Shown piece by piece: positions 19,587 through 29,644 of a DNA stretch of 64,000 nucleotides. Under the pieces are notes generated by a model that worked only from the letters and a program-made list of their open reading frames with translations, was not told the origin of the DNA and made no database searches. This DNA comes from Streptomyces violaceoruber. GTDB lineage: Bacteria > Actinomycetota > Actinomycetes > Streptomycetales > Streptomycetaceae. Numbering within the stretch: position 1 is the first letter of the stretch; every line of letters begins with the position of its first letter. The stretch spans positions 1 through 64,000 of the forward strand of contig JODI01000031.1 of the NCBI GenBank assembly GCA_000720805.1. Direction: 5' to 3'. The position numbers and the translations under genes are program-made.

Positions 19587-22087
19587 GCCTCCACCTCCTT
19601 GGGAGCTTCGGCGGCGAGGTTCGCCGGTCCGATGCGGACGAGGGAACCGGGCCGCGCCCCGGTGTCGGAGGCGACGCCCCCGCCCGCGGAGTTCAACGGG
19701 AGCCAGACCACCCGGTCCGGCATCTCGGTGATGCGCAGCGGGAACGCGCAGTCTCCGGCGGGGCCGGTCACGGCGAGCAGGTCGCCGTCCTTCACACCGG
19801 CCTCGGCGGCGGTGGCGGGCGACACGCGCGCGTGGGCCGCGTGCCGCGTCCCGGCGAGCGCCTCGTCCCCCTGCTGGAGGACACCCTGGTCCAGCAGCAG
19901 CCGGTGCCCGGCCAGGACGGCCTCTCCGGCGGCGGGTCGCGGCAACGCGGCCGCGACCTCCAGCGGTTCGGTGGCCCGCGGCCCGTCCCAGGCGCCCAGC
20001 CGGTCCAGCTCCGCGCGCGTGGTGCGCAGATCCGGCAGACCCAGGTGTACGTCCATGGCGTCGGCCAGCATCTGCAGCACGCGCGCGTCGGCGGGTGCGA
20101 GGCGGCGGGTCATCTGGTCGGGCTTGAGGGCGGCCTCGAAGAAGCGCACCCGGCCTTCCCAGTTGAGGAACGTGCCCGCCTTCTCGGCGACCGCGGCCAC
20201 CGGCAGGACGACGTCCGCGAGTGCGGTGACCTCGCTGGGCCGCAGCTCCAGCGAGACCAGGAAGCCGACCTCCTGGAGGGCTTCGCGCGCGCGTGCCGGG
20301 TCCGGCAGGTCGTCGACCTCGACGCCGGCGACCACCAGTGCCTGGAGTTCACCACCGGCGGCGGCCTCCACGATCTGGCCCGTGTCGCGCCCGTAGCGGT
20401 GCGGGAGCTCGGCCAGGCCCCAGACGGCGGCGACCTCGTCCCGCGCGCGCGGGTCGGTCGCCGGACGTCCGCCCGGCAGCAGGGTGGGCAGCGCACCCGC
20501 CTCCACGGCGCCGCGCTCCCCGGCACGGCGCGGGATCCACACCAGCTGCGCGCCGGTGGCGGACGCTGCCCGTACGGCGGCGGTCAGCCCGCCCGCCACG
20601 GCGGCCAGTCGCTCACCCACGACGATCACCGCGCCCTCGGTGCGCAGCGCCTCCGAGGCCCTCGCCCCATCATCCTCCAGACCGACCCCGCTGGCGAGGG
20701 CGTCCAGCCACTCGGTCTCGGTGCCGGGAGCGGCCGGCAGCAGCGTGCCGCCCGCCTTCTCCAGACCGCGCGTGGCGTGCGTGGCCAGGGAGAACACCTT
20801 CTGCCCGTGCCCCCGCCAGGCCTTGCGCAGCCTGAGGAAGACGCCGGGCGCCTCCTCCTCGGCCTCGAACCCGACCAGCAGGACGGCGGGCGCCTTCTCC
20901 AGAGTGGTGTACGTGACGCCCGTACCGTCGAGGTCACGTCCCCGTCCGGCGACCCGGGCGGCGAGGAAGTCGGCCTCCTCGGGGCTGTGCACCCGCGCGC
21001 GGAAGTCGATGTCGTTGGTGCCGAGTGCCACGCGCGCGAACTTGCTGTACGCGTAGGCGTCCTCGATGGTGAGCCGGCCGCCGGTCAGGACTCCGGTGCG
21101 GCCCCGCGAGGCGAGCAGTCCCTGAGCGGCGATCTGCAGCGCTTCCGGCCAGGACGCCGGGACGAGATCACCCTCGGGATTGCGCACCAGAGGCGTCTCG
21201 AGCCGGTCCCGCTGCTGCGCGTACCGGAACGCGAAGCGGCCCTTGTCGCAGATCCACTCCTCGTTGACCTCGGGATCGTTCGCCGCGAGCCGGCGCATGA
21301 CCTTGCCGCGACGGTGGTCGGTGCGCGTGGCGCAGCCGCCGGAGCAGTGCTCGCACACCGAGGGCGAGGAGATCAGGTCGAAGGGACGGGAGCGGAACCG
21401 GTACGCCGCCGAGGTCAGCGCGCCGACCGGGCAGATCTGGATGGTGTTGCCGGAGAAGTACGACTCGAAGGGGTCACCCTCGCCGGTGCCGACCTGCTGG
21501 AGCGCGCCCCGCTCGATCAGCTCGATCATCGGGTCGCCCGCGATCTGGTTGGAGAAGCGGGTGCAGCGGGCGCACAGCACGCACCGCTCACGGTCGAGCA
21601 GGACCTGCGTGGAGATGGGGACGGGCTTCTCGTACGTCCGTTTCTTGCCCTCGAAGCGGGACTCCGCGTTGCCGTGCGACATAGCCTGGTTCTGCAGCGG
21701 GCACTCGCCGCCCTTGTCGCAGACCGGGCAGTCCAGCGGGTGGTTGATGAGGAGCAGCTCCATCACACCGTGCTGGGCCTTCTCGGCGACCGGCGAGGTG
21801 AGGTGGGTCTTCACCACCATCCCGTCGGTGCAGGTGATGGTGCAGGAGGCCATCGGCTTGCGCTGGCCCTCGACCTCCACGATGCACTGGCGGCAGGCGC
21901 CGGCCGGGTCGAGGAGGGGGTGGTCGCAGAACCGGGGGATCTCGATGCCGAGTTGCTCGGCTGCCCGGATGACCAGGGTGCCCTTGGGCACGCTGATCTC
22001 CACGCCGTCGATCGTCAGCGTCACGAGATCTTCCGGCGGGACCGCCGCCTGTCCCCCACCGGTGGGAGCGTTGGTGGTCACGGTCAT
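19583..22087 (-). CDS. nuoG: NADH-quinone oxidoreductase subunit G
   Basis: The 834-residue peripheral-arm subunit starts with a [2Fe-2S] domain ([15 protein letters not shown]). Then come the His/Cys-ligated cluster region, [17 protein letters not shown] and [10 protein letters not shown]. The motif CEHCSGGC with ICDKGRF downstream is the CxxCxxxC...C set that holds the distal N7 cluster in E. coli and Thermus but is lost in mitochondria. The rest is a molybdopterin-oxidoreductase fold without catalytic use. It passes electrons from NuoF towards NuoI. ATG 22087 overlaps the nuoF stop. Confidence 0.96.
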   Translation of the reverse strand: MTVTTNAPTGGGQAAVPPEDLVTLTIDGVEISVPKGTLVIRAAEQLGIEIPRFCDHPLLDPAGACRQCIVEVEGQRKPMASCTITCTDGMVVKTHLTSPVAEKAQHGVMELLLINHPLDCPVCDKGGECPLQNQAMSHGNAESRFEGKKRTYEKPVPISTQVLLDRERCVLCARCTRFSNQIAGDPMIELIERGALQQVGTGEGDPFESYFSGNTIQICPVGALTSAAYRFRSRPFDLISSPSVCEHCSGGCATRTDHRRGKVMRRLAANDPEVNEEWICDKGRFAFRYAQQRDRLETPLVRNPEGDLVPASWPEALQIAAQGLLASRGRTGVLTGGRLTIEDAYAYSKFARVALGTNDIDFRARVHSPEEADFLAARVAGRGRDLDGTGVTYTTLEKAPAVLLVGFEAEEEAPGVFLRLRKAWRGHGQKVFSLATHATRGLEKAGGTLLPAAPGTETEWLDALASGVGLEDDGARASEALRTEGAVIVVGERLAAVAGGLTAAVRAASATGAQLVWIPRRAGERGAVEAGALPTLLPGGRPATDPRARDEVAAVWGLAELPHRYGRDTGQIVEAAAGGELQALVVAGVEVDDLPDPARAREALQEVGFLVSLELRPSEVTALADVVLPVAAVAEKAGTFLNWEGRVRFFEAALKPDQMTRRLAPADARVLQMLADAMDVHLGLPDLRTTRAELDRLGAWDGPRATEPLEVAAALPRPAAGEAVLAGHRLLLDQGVLQQGDEALAGTRHAAHARVSPATAAEAGVKDGDLLAVTGPAGDCAFPLRITEMPDRVVWLPLNSAGGGVASDTGARPGSLVRIGPANLAAEAPKEVEA

Positions 22088-23430
22088 GCGTTCACCTCCG
22101 TGCGGTCGGCCCAGGCCGTCGACTTGGCCGGGTCGAAGGGGCAGCCGCGGCCCGTGATGTGCTGCTCGTACTCCTCGCGGAAGTACTTGAGCGAGGAGAA
22201 GATCGGCGAGGCGGCACCGTCACCGAGGGCGCAGAAGGACTTGCCGTTGATGTTGTCGGCGATGTCGTTGAGCTTGTCGAGGTCGGACATGGCGCCCTTG
22301 CCGGCCTCGATGTCGCGGAGCAACTGCACCAGCCAGTACGTCCCCTCGCGGCAGGGCGTGCACTTGCCGCAGGACTCGTGGGCGTAGAACTCGGTCCAGC
22401 GGGTGACGGCGCGGACCACGCAGGTCGTCTCGTCGAAGCACTGGAGAGCTTTGGTGCCGAGCATGGAACCCGCGGCACCCACGCCTTCGTAGTCAAGAGG
22501 GACGTCGAGGTGCTCGTCGGTGAACATCGGCGTCGAGGAGCCGCCGGGCGTCCAGAACTTCAGCCGGTGCCCCGGCCTCATTCCGCCGCTCATCTCCAGC
22601 AGCTGGCGGAGTGTGATGCCGAGCGGGGCCTCGTACTGGCCGGGGCTGGCGACATGGCCGCTGAGCGAGTAGAGCGTGAAGCCCGGGGACTTCTCGCTGC
22701 CCATCGACCTGAACCACTCTTTTCCTTTTTGCAGGATCGCGGGAACCGACGCGATCGATTCGACGTTATTCACCACAGTCGGGCACGCGTAGAGGCCCGC
22801 GACGGCAGGAAAGGGGGGACGGAGCCGCGGTTGACCCCGGCGGCCTTCGAGCGAGTCCAGGAGCGCGGTCTCCTCACCGCAGATGTACGCGCCCGCGCCC
22901 GCGTGCACGGTGAGTTCGAGGTCGAGCCCGCTGCCCAGGATGTTCTCGCCGAGGTAGCCCGCCGCGTAGGCCTCAGCGACGGCTGAGTGCAACCGCCGCA
23001 GCACAGGGACGACTTCACCACGCAGATAGATGAAGGCATGAGACGACCTGATGGCATAACAGGCGATGACAATGCCCTCGATGAGGCTATGCGGGTTCGC
23101 GAAGAGGAGCGGGATGTCCTTGCAGGTTCCAGGCTCCGACTCGTCGGCGTTGACAACTAGATAGTGCGGTTTTCCATCCCCCTGGGGAATGAACTGCCAT
23201 TTCATTCCCGTGGGGAATCCCGCGCCTCCGCGGCCGCGCAGACCGGAGTCCTTGACGTACGCGATCAGGTCGTCCGGCGACATGGCCAGCGCCTTGCGCA
23301 GCCCCTCGTATCCCTCGTGCCTTCGGTAGACGTCCAGCGTCCAGGACTTGTCCTCGTCCCAGAAGGCCGACAGCACGGGTGCGAGCAGCTTCTCGGGGCC
23401 GGTGTCTTTGAGTTCGGGTGCCAAGGTCAT
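22084..23430 (-). CDS. nuoF: NADH-quinone oxidoreductase subunit F
   Basis: The 448-residue NADH-oxidising subunit binds NADH, FMN and a [4Fe-4S] cluster. Landmarks are [15 protein letters not shown] (NADH), [16 protein letters not shown] (FMN), [13 protein letters not shown] and [13 protein letters not shown] (cluster Cys). Its presence with NuoE and NuoG shows that this complex takes electrons from NADH rather than F420 or ferredoxin. ATG 23430 shares one base with the nuoE stop (TGATG). Confidence 0.97.
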   Translation of the reverse strand: MTLAPELKDTGPEKLLAPVLSAFWDEDKSWTLDVYRRHEGYEGLRKALAMSPDDLIAYVKDSGLRGRGGAGFPTGMKWQFIPQGDGKPHYLVVNADESEPGTCKDIPLLFANPHSLIEGIVIACYAIRSSHAFIYLRGEVVPVLRRLHSAVAEAYAAGYLGENILGSGLDLELTVHAGAGAYICGEETALLDSLEGRRGQPRLRPPFPAVAGLYACPTVVNNVESIASVPAILQKGKEWFRSMGSEKSPGFTLYSLSGHVASPGQYEAPLGITLRQLLEMSGGMRPGHRLKFWTPGGSSTPMFTDEHLDVPLDYEGVGAAGSMLGTKALQCFDETTCVVRAVTRWTEFYAHESCGKCTPCREGTYWLVQLLRDIEAGKGAMSDLDKLNDIADNINGKSFCALGDGAASPIFSSLKYFREEYEQHITGRGCPFDPAKSTAWADRTEVNA

Positions 23431-24302
23431 CACTCCCCCTCCTCGGCGGTTGGCCCTGCCGGGTGGGCTGGGTCGGAGGCCGATGTGTCCTGTGGCGCGT
23501 CGTGTGAGCTCAGGTGCTCGGTCGGCGACGGTTGGTGGACGGGCCTGTCCTGCGGCTCGTCGTGCGGACCGCCGTCGCGCGGATGGACCACGCGCGCGGG
23601 TGCGGCCTCTCCCCTTGCCAGGCGAAGGCCCACCAGCGAGGCGGGTCCCGCGCTGCCGCTCGCCTCGACGGCCCCGGGCCGCTCGTCGGGGAAGCCGGCC
23701 AGCATCCGCGCGGTCTCCTTGAAGGTGCACAGCGGCGCCCCGCGCGTGGGCTCGACCGGCCGGCCCGCGCGCAGGTCGTCGACGAGGCGCTTGACGGTGG
23801 CCGGGGTCTGGTTGTCGAAGAACTCCCAGTTGACCATCACCACCGGCGCGAAGTCGCAGGCCGCGTTGCACTCGATGTGCTCCAGGGTGACCTTGCCGTC
23901 GTCGGTGGTCCCGCCGTTGCCGACGCCCAGGTGCTCCTGGAGCTCCTCGAAGATCGCGTCACCGCCCATCACCGCGCAGAGGGTGTTGGTGCACACGCCC
24001 ACCTGGTAGTCGCCCGAGGGCTTGCGCCGGTACATGGTGTAGAAGGTGGCGACCGCGGTGACCTCGGCCGTGGTCAGGTTCAGCACGTCCGCGCAGAACT
24101 GCATCCCGGTGCGCGTGACATGGCCCTCCTCCGACTGCACGAGATGCAGCAACGGCAGCAGGGCCGAGCGGGAGTCGGGGTAGCGGGCGATGATCTCGCG
24201 CGCGTCCGTCTCCAGCCGGGCTCGGACGTCGGCCGGGTAGGCGGGCGCGGGCAGTTCGGGCATGCCCAGGCTGACGCCCCGCTCCGAAGAAGAGGTGGTC
24301 AC
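23430..24302 (-). CDS. nuoE: NADH-quinone oxidoreductase subunit E
   Basis: The 290-residue thioredoxin-like [2Fe-2S] subunit pairs with NuoF. The cluster ligands are in CTNTLC and ECNAACDF, about residues 105-150. Beyond about residue 200 there is a disordered tail rich in Pro, His, Asp and Ala ([18 protein letters not shown]), far longer than the roughly 165 residues of enteric NuoE. The GTG start at 24302 overlaps the nuoD stop (GTGA). Confidence 0.96.
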   Translation of the reverse strand: MTTSSSERGVSLGMPELPAPAYPADVRARLETDAREIIARYPDSRSALLPLLHLVQSEEGHVTRTGMQFCADVLNLTTAEVTAVATFYTMYRRKPSGDYQVGVCTNTLCAVMGGDAIFEELQEHLGVGNGGTTDDGKVTLEHIECNAACDFAPVVMVNWEFFDNQTPATVKRLVDDLRAGRPVEPTRGAPLCTFKETARMLAGFPDERPGAVEASGSAGPASLVGLRLARGEAAPARVVHPRDGGPHDEPQDRPVHQPSPTEHLSSHDAPQDTSASDPAHPAGPTAEEGE

Positions 24303-25621
24303 CGGTCGACGCCTCCCATCACGGGGTCGATGGACGCGACAGCGACGATGACGTCGGCGACCTGGCCGCCCTCGCACATCGCCGCCATGGCCTGCAGGTT
24401 GGTGAAGGACGGGTCGCGGAAGTGGACCCGGTAGGGGCGGGTGCCTCCGTCGGAGACGGCGTGCACCCCGAGCTCGCCCTTGGGCGACTCGACCGCCACG
24501 TAGGCCTGTCCCGGCGGCACGCGGAAGCCCTCGGTGACCAGCTTGAAGTGGTGGATCAGGGCCTCCATGGAGGTACCCATGATCTTCTTGATGTGGTCGA
24601 GGGAGTTGCCGAGGCCGTCCGGGCCGAGGGCCAGCTGGGCGGGCCAGGCGATCTTCTTGTCCTCGACCATGACCGGGCCGGGCTGCAGCCGGTCCAGGCA
24701 CTGCTCGACGATCCGCAGGGACTGGCGCATCTCGTCCAGACGGATCAGGAAGCGGCCGTAGGCGTCGCAGGTGTCGGCGGTCGGGATCTCGAAGTCGTAC
24801 GTCTCGTAGCCGCAGTACGGCTGGGTCTTGCGCAGGTCGTGCGGCAGACCGGTGGAGCGCAGGATCGGGCCGGTGGCGCCGAGGGCCATGCAGCCGGCCA
24901 GGTCGAGGTAGCCAATGTCCTGCATGCGGGCCTTGAAGATGGGGTTCCCGGTGGCGAGCTTGTCGTACTCCGGGAGGTTCTTCTTCATCTTCTTCACGAA
25001 CTCGCGGATGTGGTCCACCGCGCCGGGCGGCAGGTCCTGCGCGAGTCCGCCGGGGCGGATGTACGCGTGGTTCATCCGCAGGCCCGTGATGAGCTCGTAG
25101 ATGTCGAGAATCATTTCACGATCACGGAATCCGTAGATCATGATCGTGGTGGCGCCGAGTTCCATACCGCCGGTGGCGATGCACACCAGGTGCGAAGACA
25201 GCCGGTTCAGCTCCATGAGGAGCACCCGGATGATCGTGGCCCGGTCGGTGATCTGGTCCTCGATGCCGAGGAGTTTCTCGACGGCGAGGCAGTAGGCGGT
25301 CTCGTTGAAGAAGGACGTCAGGTAGTCCATGCGCGTCACGAACGTGGTGCCCTGCGTCCACGTGCGGAACTCGGTGTTCTTCTCGATGCCGGTGTGCAGG
25401 TAGCCGATGCCGCAGCGGGCCTCGGTGACCGTCTCACCGTCGATCTCGAGGATCAGGCGGAGCACGCCGTGGGTGGAGGGGTGCTGGGGGCCCATGTTGA
25501 CGACGATGCGTTCGTCGTCGGCGCGGGCCGCGGACTGGACGACCTCGTCCCAGTCGCCACCGGTGACCGTGTAGACGGTGCCCTCTGTGGTCTCCCGAGG
25601 GGAGGCTTGCGAAGTGCTCAT
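24299..25621 (-). CDS. nuoD: NADH-quinone oxidoreductase subunit D
   Basis: The 440-residue 49-kDa-type subunit lines the quinone site with NuoB. Recognisable stretches are [53 protein letters not shown] and the C-terminal [22 protein letters not shown]-type end (DPVMGGVDR). The family descends from the large subunit of [NiFe] hydrogenases, but the metal cysteines are absent, as expected. ATG 25621 overlaps the nuoC stop. Confidence 0.97.
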   Translation of the reverse strand: MSTSQASPRETTEGTVYTVTGGDWDEVVQSAARADDERIVVNMGPQHPSTHGVLRLILEIDGETVTEARCGIGYLHTGIEKNTEFRTWTQGTTFVTRMDYLTSFFNETAYCLAVEKLLGIEDQITDRATIIRVLLMELNRLSSHLVCIATGGMELGATTIMIYGFRDREMILDIYELITGLRMNHAYIRPGGLAQDLPPGAVDHIREFVKKMKKNLPEYDKLATGNPIFKARMQDIGYLDLAGCMALGATGPILRSTGLPHDLRKTQPYCGYETYDFEIPTADTCDAYGRFLIRLDEMRQSLRIVEQCLDRLQPGPVMVEDKKIAWPAQLALGPDGLGNSLDHIKKIMGTSMEALIHHFKLVTEGFRVPPGQAYVAVESPKGELGVHAVSDGGTRPYRVHFRDPSFTNLQAMAAMCEGGQVADVIVAVASIDPVMGGVDR

Positions 25622-26369
25622 GAGTACGACCTCCGCTGGTCCGGAGCCGGGATCTGGGCGCCCTTGTACTCGACGGGGATGCCGCCGAGGGGGTAGTCCT
25701 TGCGCTGCGGGTGGCCCTGCCAGTCGTCCGGCATCATGATCCGCGTCAGGGCCGGGTGGCCGTCGAAGACGATCCCGAAGAAGTCGTAGGTCTCGCGCTC
25801 GTGCCAGTCGTTGGTCGGATAGACGGAGACCAGGGACGGGATGTGCCGGTCGGTGTCCGGGGCGCTGACTTCGAGGCGGATCAGCCGGTTGTGGGTGATC
25901 GAGCGCAGGTGGTAGACGGCGTGCAGCTCGCGGCCCTTGTCGTGCGGGTAGTGGACGCCGCTCACGCCGGTGCAGAGCTCGAACCGCAGGGCGGGGTCGT
26001 CGCGCAGGGTGCGGGCGACGCGGAGCAGGTGCTCGCGTTCGATGTGGAAGGTGATCTCGTCGCGGTCGACGACCGTCTTCTCGATCGCGTTGTCGGGCAG
26101 GAGCCCCTGTTCCTCCAGCGCGCCTTCGAGCTCGTCGGCGACCTCGTCGAACCAGCCGCCGTAGGGACGGCTCGCGGGTCCCGGCAGGCGGACCGAGCGG
26201 ACCAGCCCGCCGTAGCCGGAGGTGTCGCCGCCGTTGTTGGCGCCGAACATGCCGCGCTGGACGCGGATCTCCTCACCACCCTCGCCTCGCTGGCCGGGGA
26301 GGTTGTCGGTGCCGAGGTCCTTTTCGGGGTTCACCCCGTTCGACCCGCCCGTGGTGCCGTTCGCGTCGC

Positions 26370-26373
<4 letters not shown>
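25618..26373 (-). CDS. nuoC: NADH-quinone oxidoreductase subunit C
   Basis: The 251-residue 30-kDa-type subunit of the complex I peripheral arm is separate from NuoD here, unlike the fused NuoCD of E. coli. The core lies at about residues 70-235, with [22 protein letters not shown] and [22 protein letters not shown] Gly/Asn-rich N-terminal extension of about 60 residues precedes it. GTG 26373 overlaps the nuoB stop. Confidence 0.96.
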
Positions 26374-26924
<551 letters not shown>

Positions 26925-26937
26925 GGCTTAAGGCCCC

Positions 26938-27297
26938 TCAGTCCCATTCCAGGCCGCCGCGCCGCCATACGTACGCGTACGCGACGAAGACGGTGAGCAC
27001 GAAGAGCAGCATCTCGACGAGCCCGAAGACACCCAGGGCGTCGAAGGTGACGGCCCAGGGGTAGAGGAAGACGATCTCGATGTCGAAGACGATGAAGAGC
27101 ATCGCCGTCAGGTAGTACTTGATGGGGAAGCGCCCGCCGCCGGCCGGCGTGGGGGTCGGCTCGATGCCGCACTCGTAGGCCTCGAGCTTGGCCCGGTTGT
27201 ATCGCTTCGGACCGATCAGCGTGGCCATGACCACGGAGAAGATCGCAAAGCCTGCCCCGAGGGCTCCCAGTACGAGGATGGGCGCATACGCGTTCAC
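26938..27297 (-). CDS. nuoA: NADH-quinone oxidoreductase subunit A
   Basis: The 119-residue, three-helix membrane subunit is encoded by the first gene of the nuoA-N operon. Landmarks are KLEAYECGIEPTP, whose Cys lies in the loop near the quinone site, and YYLTAMLFIVFDIEIVFLYPWAV. The ATG start follows GAGCGGTGAACGC-type sequence without a strong Shine-Dalgarno. The upstream region has a candidate Rex operator about 110 bases before the start. Confidence 0.97.
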   Translation of the reverse strand: MNAYAPILVLGALGAGFAIFSVVMATLIGPKRYNRAKLEAYECGIEPTPTPAGGGRFPIKYYLTAMLFIVFDIEIVFLYPWAVTFDALGVFGLVEMLLFVLTVFVAYAYVWRRGGLEWD

Positions 27298-27403
27298 CGC
27301 TCCTCGCTCCTCTCAGTCGGCACTGACTGCTGGCGATGGCGTCGGACTCACATCCGTCTCACGCGCCCCACGAACCCCGCTCGTTCCGGCGAAGATCGAG
27401 AAC

Positions 27404-27421
27404 ATGTGAAGCAGGTCACAA
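27404..27421 (-). promoter_or_regulatory. Candidate Rex operator (ROP) upstream of nuoA
   Basis: ATGTGAAGCAGGTCACAA matches the Rex consensus TTGTGAANNNNTTCACAA at 12 of its 14 fixed positions. Rex is the actinobacterial NADH/NAD+ sensor, and the nuo operon is among the Rex targets proposed in S. coelicolor as I recall. The site lies about 107 bases before the nuoA start and probably overlaps or flanks the promoter, so repression at low NADH is expected. Confidence 0.65.
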
Positions 27422-27455
27422 GCCCAACTGATGCGCATCTTATGCCCGGCGGTCT

Positions 27456-27469
27456 GTGATCTGCGACAC
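27456..27469 (+). promoter_or_regulatory. Candidate CRP site
   Basis: GTGATCTGCGACAC fits the reported S. coelicolor CRP motif GTG(N6)GNCAC exactly. A second GTG-N8-CAC match, GTGATCTCCACCAC, lies at 27489-27502. Both are 160-205 bases upstream of nuoA and far upstream of the wall-hydrolase gene. CRP is known to act on wall-hydrolase genes in Streptomyces, so either gene could be the target. Confidence 0.4.
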
Positions 27470-28062
27470 GGGGTATTCCCCAAGCTTTGTGATCTCCACC
27501 ACCTACCGAAGGATCATGGAGCAGGATGAGCGGTGATCTTCACACGAGATGCATCCGAGTGATCACAAGAGGTGACATTTCCGCTCGTCAGCACAGTTCG
27601 AGAGCGGCCTCTCCATATCAAGAGGCTTCCCTTGCATGCAAATTGCGCTGGACGAGAGCGGTTGATAGAGGCCGCGTTCACACCTCAGAGCGAGGGGTTG
27701 CATGGATGTGGATGTGTGCACGCGTTCACGAGCGGCTCCCGGGTCGTGACCCGCCCGCGACCGGTCCGTGATCCACGCGCGAGACGCGGCCGCACTTGTG
27801 ACCGTTGCGTGACCTCCGCCACATCCATGAGAGGCGCATGAGAAGGAGGCTTGGCCACCGACCGCAACAGGTGGTAGGCGCCGGGCAATCCGGACGTAAC
27901 AGCGAAAGCCCATGATCACAGGCTTGATCACCTGCGTCCGCAATGTCCGTTACGGCGTCAATAAAGGTCGGCGCGCCCGGCATTCAGGGGCCCGATTGAA
28001 CAACTGTGGCGCACCACACGTTTCTTGAAGGTATGGAGGAGCCCCTGATACCGGTTGTTCTC

Positions 28063-28872
28063 ATGTCCCACACCGCTCACATACGCAGCCACCGGAAACC
28101 CCGCCGCAGCGCGTCGAAAATCGCGATGCGGGCCGGAGTTGCCGGTGGCGTCCTCGGCACCCTGGCCGTTGCCGGGGCGTCCGGCGCGGCGAACGCCGCC
28201 GAGCCGGTGACGCAGACCCTTGAACTGCCCACCCTGACGGCCGACCTGGGTACCCAGATCGCCGAGTCCGCAGACGCCACCCAGCAGGCCGCGGCGAACT
28301 ACCAGCTGCAGGCCGAGCGCGACGCGGCCGCCGCAAAGGCCGCGAAGCAGGCCAAGGCGGACCTCGCGGAGGCGAAGCAGAAGGCCGAGGCCAAGAAGAA
28401 GGCCGCCCAGGAGGCCGCTCGGCAGGAAGCTGCCGAGCGCGCGACCCGCAGCAGCGAGCGGACCACGCTGTCCGCCTCGGTGGGCTCTGACACGGCCACC
28501 AGCACGTCCTCGGCCACCGGTTCGGCCGCCGCGGTCGTCTCTTTCGTGAAGTCTCAGGTCGGCAAGCCCTACGTGCTGGGCGCGAGCGGTTCGTCCGCCT
28601 ACGACTGCTCCAGCCTCGTCCAGGCCGCGTTCAAGCAGGTCGGCGTCAGCCTGCCGCGTGTCTCGCAGGACCAGTCGACCGCCGGCACCCAGGTCTCGCT
28701 GAGCAACCTGCAGCCGGGCGACATCCTGTACTGGGGCAGCGCGGGCAGCGCGTACCACGTGGCGGTGTACGTCGGTGACGGGATGTTCGTCGGCGCGCAG
28801 AACCCGTCCACGGGTGTCGCCGAGAAGCCGCTGTCGTACGACCCGCCGACCGGCGCGGTGCGGGTGCTCTGA
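28063..28872 (+). CDS. Secreted NlpC/P60 (C40) peptidoglycan endopeptidase
   Basis: The 269-residue wall hydrolase has a signal peptide (RKPRRSASKIAMRAG then a hydrophobic stretch ending ANA-AEP). A charged Ala/Lys/Glu coiled-coil follows at about residues 65-125, and then a C40 domain at about 150-269. The catalytic Cys is in SAYDCSSLVQAAF and the His in AYHVAVYVGDG. It should cut stem-peptide bonds during growth or spore germination. I prefer ATG 28063 because it gives a clean signal peptide. GTG 28006 and ATG 28033 are in frame, and GGAGGAG at 28036 suits neither well. Confidence 0.9.
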   Translation: MSHTAHIRSHRKPRRSASKIAMRAGVAGGVLGTLAVAGASGAANAAEPVTQTLELPTLTADLGTQIAESADATQQAAANYQLQAERDAAAAKAAKQAKADLAEAKQKAEAKKKAAQEAARQEAAERATRSSERTTLSASVGSDTATSTSSATGSAAAVVSFVKSQVGKPYVLGASGSSAYDCSSLVQAAFKQVGVSLPRVSQDQSTAGTQVSLSNLQPGDILYWGSAGSAYHVAVYVGDGMFVGAQNPSTGVAEKPLSYDPPTGAVRVL

Positions 28873-28896
28873 CACACGGCACCACACAGTCGCACA

Positions 28897-28930
28897 GTAG
28901 GGCCGCAGCCGCTCGGGGCTGCGGCCCTAC
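28897..28930 (+). terminator. Perfect 14-bp hairpin terminator
   Basis: GTAGGGCCGCAGCC pairs perfectly with GGCTGCGGCCCTAC across a GCTCGG loop, 25 bases after the wall-hydrolase stop. There is no U-tract, as is usual in Streptomyces. It separates this gene from the deformylase gene on the same strand. Confidence 0.85.
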
Positions 28931-28999
28931 GAGGCCTCCTGGGATGCTCGGTTCGGGCCGGTTCACTTCCGGCCCGTCCACGGGACGAAGGAGCCAGTC

Positions 29000-29626
29000 G
29001 TGCCAAGCGTGTTCGTACAGGGACATCCCGCCCCTTCCTACCCCCCGCTCGCACCCGAGGCCCGGCGCGGGTCGGTGCGCCGCATCACCGAGACCGGCGA
29101 GGAGGTCCTGCACAGGCCCTGCCGGGACGTCACCGAGTTCGGACCCGACCTCGCCGCGCTCATCGACGACATGTTCCTCACGATGTACGTCGCGGAAGGC
29201 GCGGGACTCGCGGCGAACCAAGTGGGCGTCGGTCTGCGACTGTTCGTCTACGACTGCCCCGACGACGGCGGTGTCCGACATGTCGGTCACATCGTCAATC
29301 CGGTCCTCCAGCCCCTCGACCCGGCCGGCCGGCGGCTGCTCGACGAGGGTGAGGGGTGTCTGTCGGTCCCGGGTGCCGTCATGGACGTACCGCGCCCGGA
29401 CCGGGCGCTGGTGCGGGGGCAGGACAAGGACGGAAGTCCGCTCGTCATCGAGGGCACGGGGTACTTCGCGCGCTGCCTCGCCCAGGAGACGGACCACACC
29501 AACGGCCACGTGTACCTGGACCGGTTGTCGAAGCTGGAGCGGAAGGAAGCGCTGCGGCAGGTGGCGGACCGTCGGGAGGACGTGCTCGCCCGCCGGTCCG
29601 CCAACGCGGCGGCGCTCACCACCTAG
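29000..29626 (+). CDS. def: Divergent peptide deformylase homologue
   Basis: The 208-residue protein has the three deformylase motifs: GAGLAANQVG (69-76), EGCLSV (metal Cys 120) and the third motif. The third motif reads AQETDH (161-166), where active enzymes have QHExDH. Glu 163 and His 166 are kept, but the first metal-binding His is Gln 162 (codon CAG at 29483). Peptide deformylase removes formyl from nascent N-terminal Met. With one ligand changed, this copy may be a weak, differently metallated or non-catalytic paralogue. The N-terminus is about 25 residues longer than usual. ATG follows AAGGAG. It converges with the next gene, 18 bases between stops. Confidence 0.85.
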   Translation: MPSVFVQGHPAPSYPPLAPEARRGSVRRITETGEEVLHRPCRDVTEFGPDLAALIDDMFLTMYVAEGAGLAANQVGVGLRLFVYDCPDDGGVRHVGHIVNPVLQPLDPAGRRLLDEGEGCLSVPGAVMDVPRPDRALVRGQDKDGSPLVIEGTGYFARCLAQETDHTNGHVYLDRLSKLERKEALRQVADRREDVLARRSANAAALTT

Positions 29627-29644
29627 TGCCGCGGCAGGCACCCG

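Larger units (their letters stand above)
27298..28062. other. Divergent control region between nuoA and the NlpC/P60 gene
   Basis: No gene is supportable in these 765 bases. They are less GC-rich than the flanking genes. They hold a candidate Rex site, a CRP-type site and seven GTGATC/GATCAC sites (near 27456, 27489, 27533, 27559, 27768, 27914 and 27926). A small stem CCACC...GGTGG lies at 27856-27874. I looked for the ydaO (cyclic-di-AMP) riboswitch often found before actinobacterial wall hydrolases and did not find its conserved segments. Confidence 0.6.

Noticed and set aside
27740..28062. Possible ydaO (cyclic-di-AMP) riboswitch before the NlpC/P60 gene
   Set aside because: The conserved segments I know for that riboswitch in Streptomyces are absent; only a small generic stem is visible.
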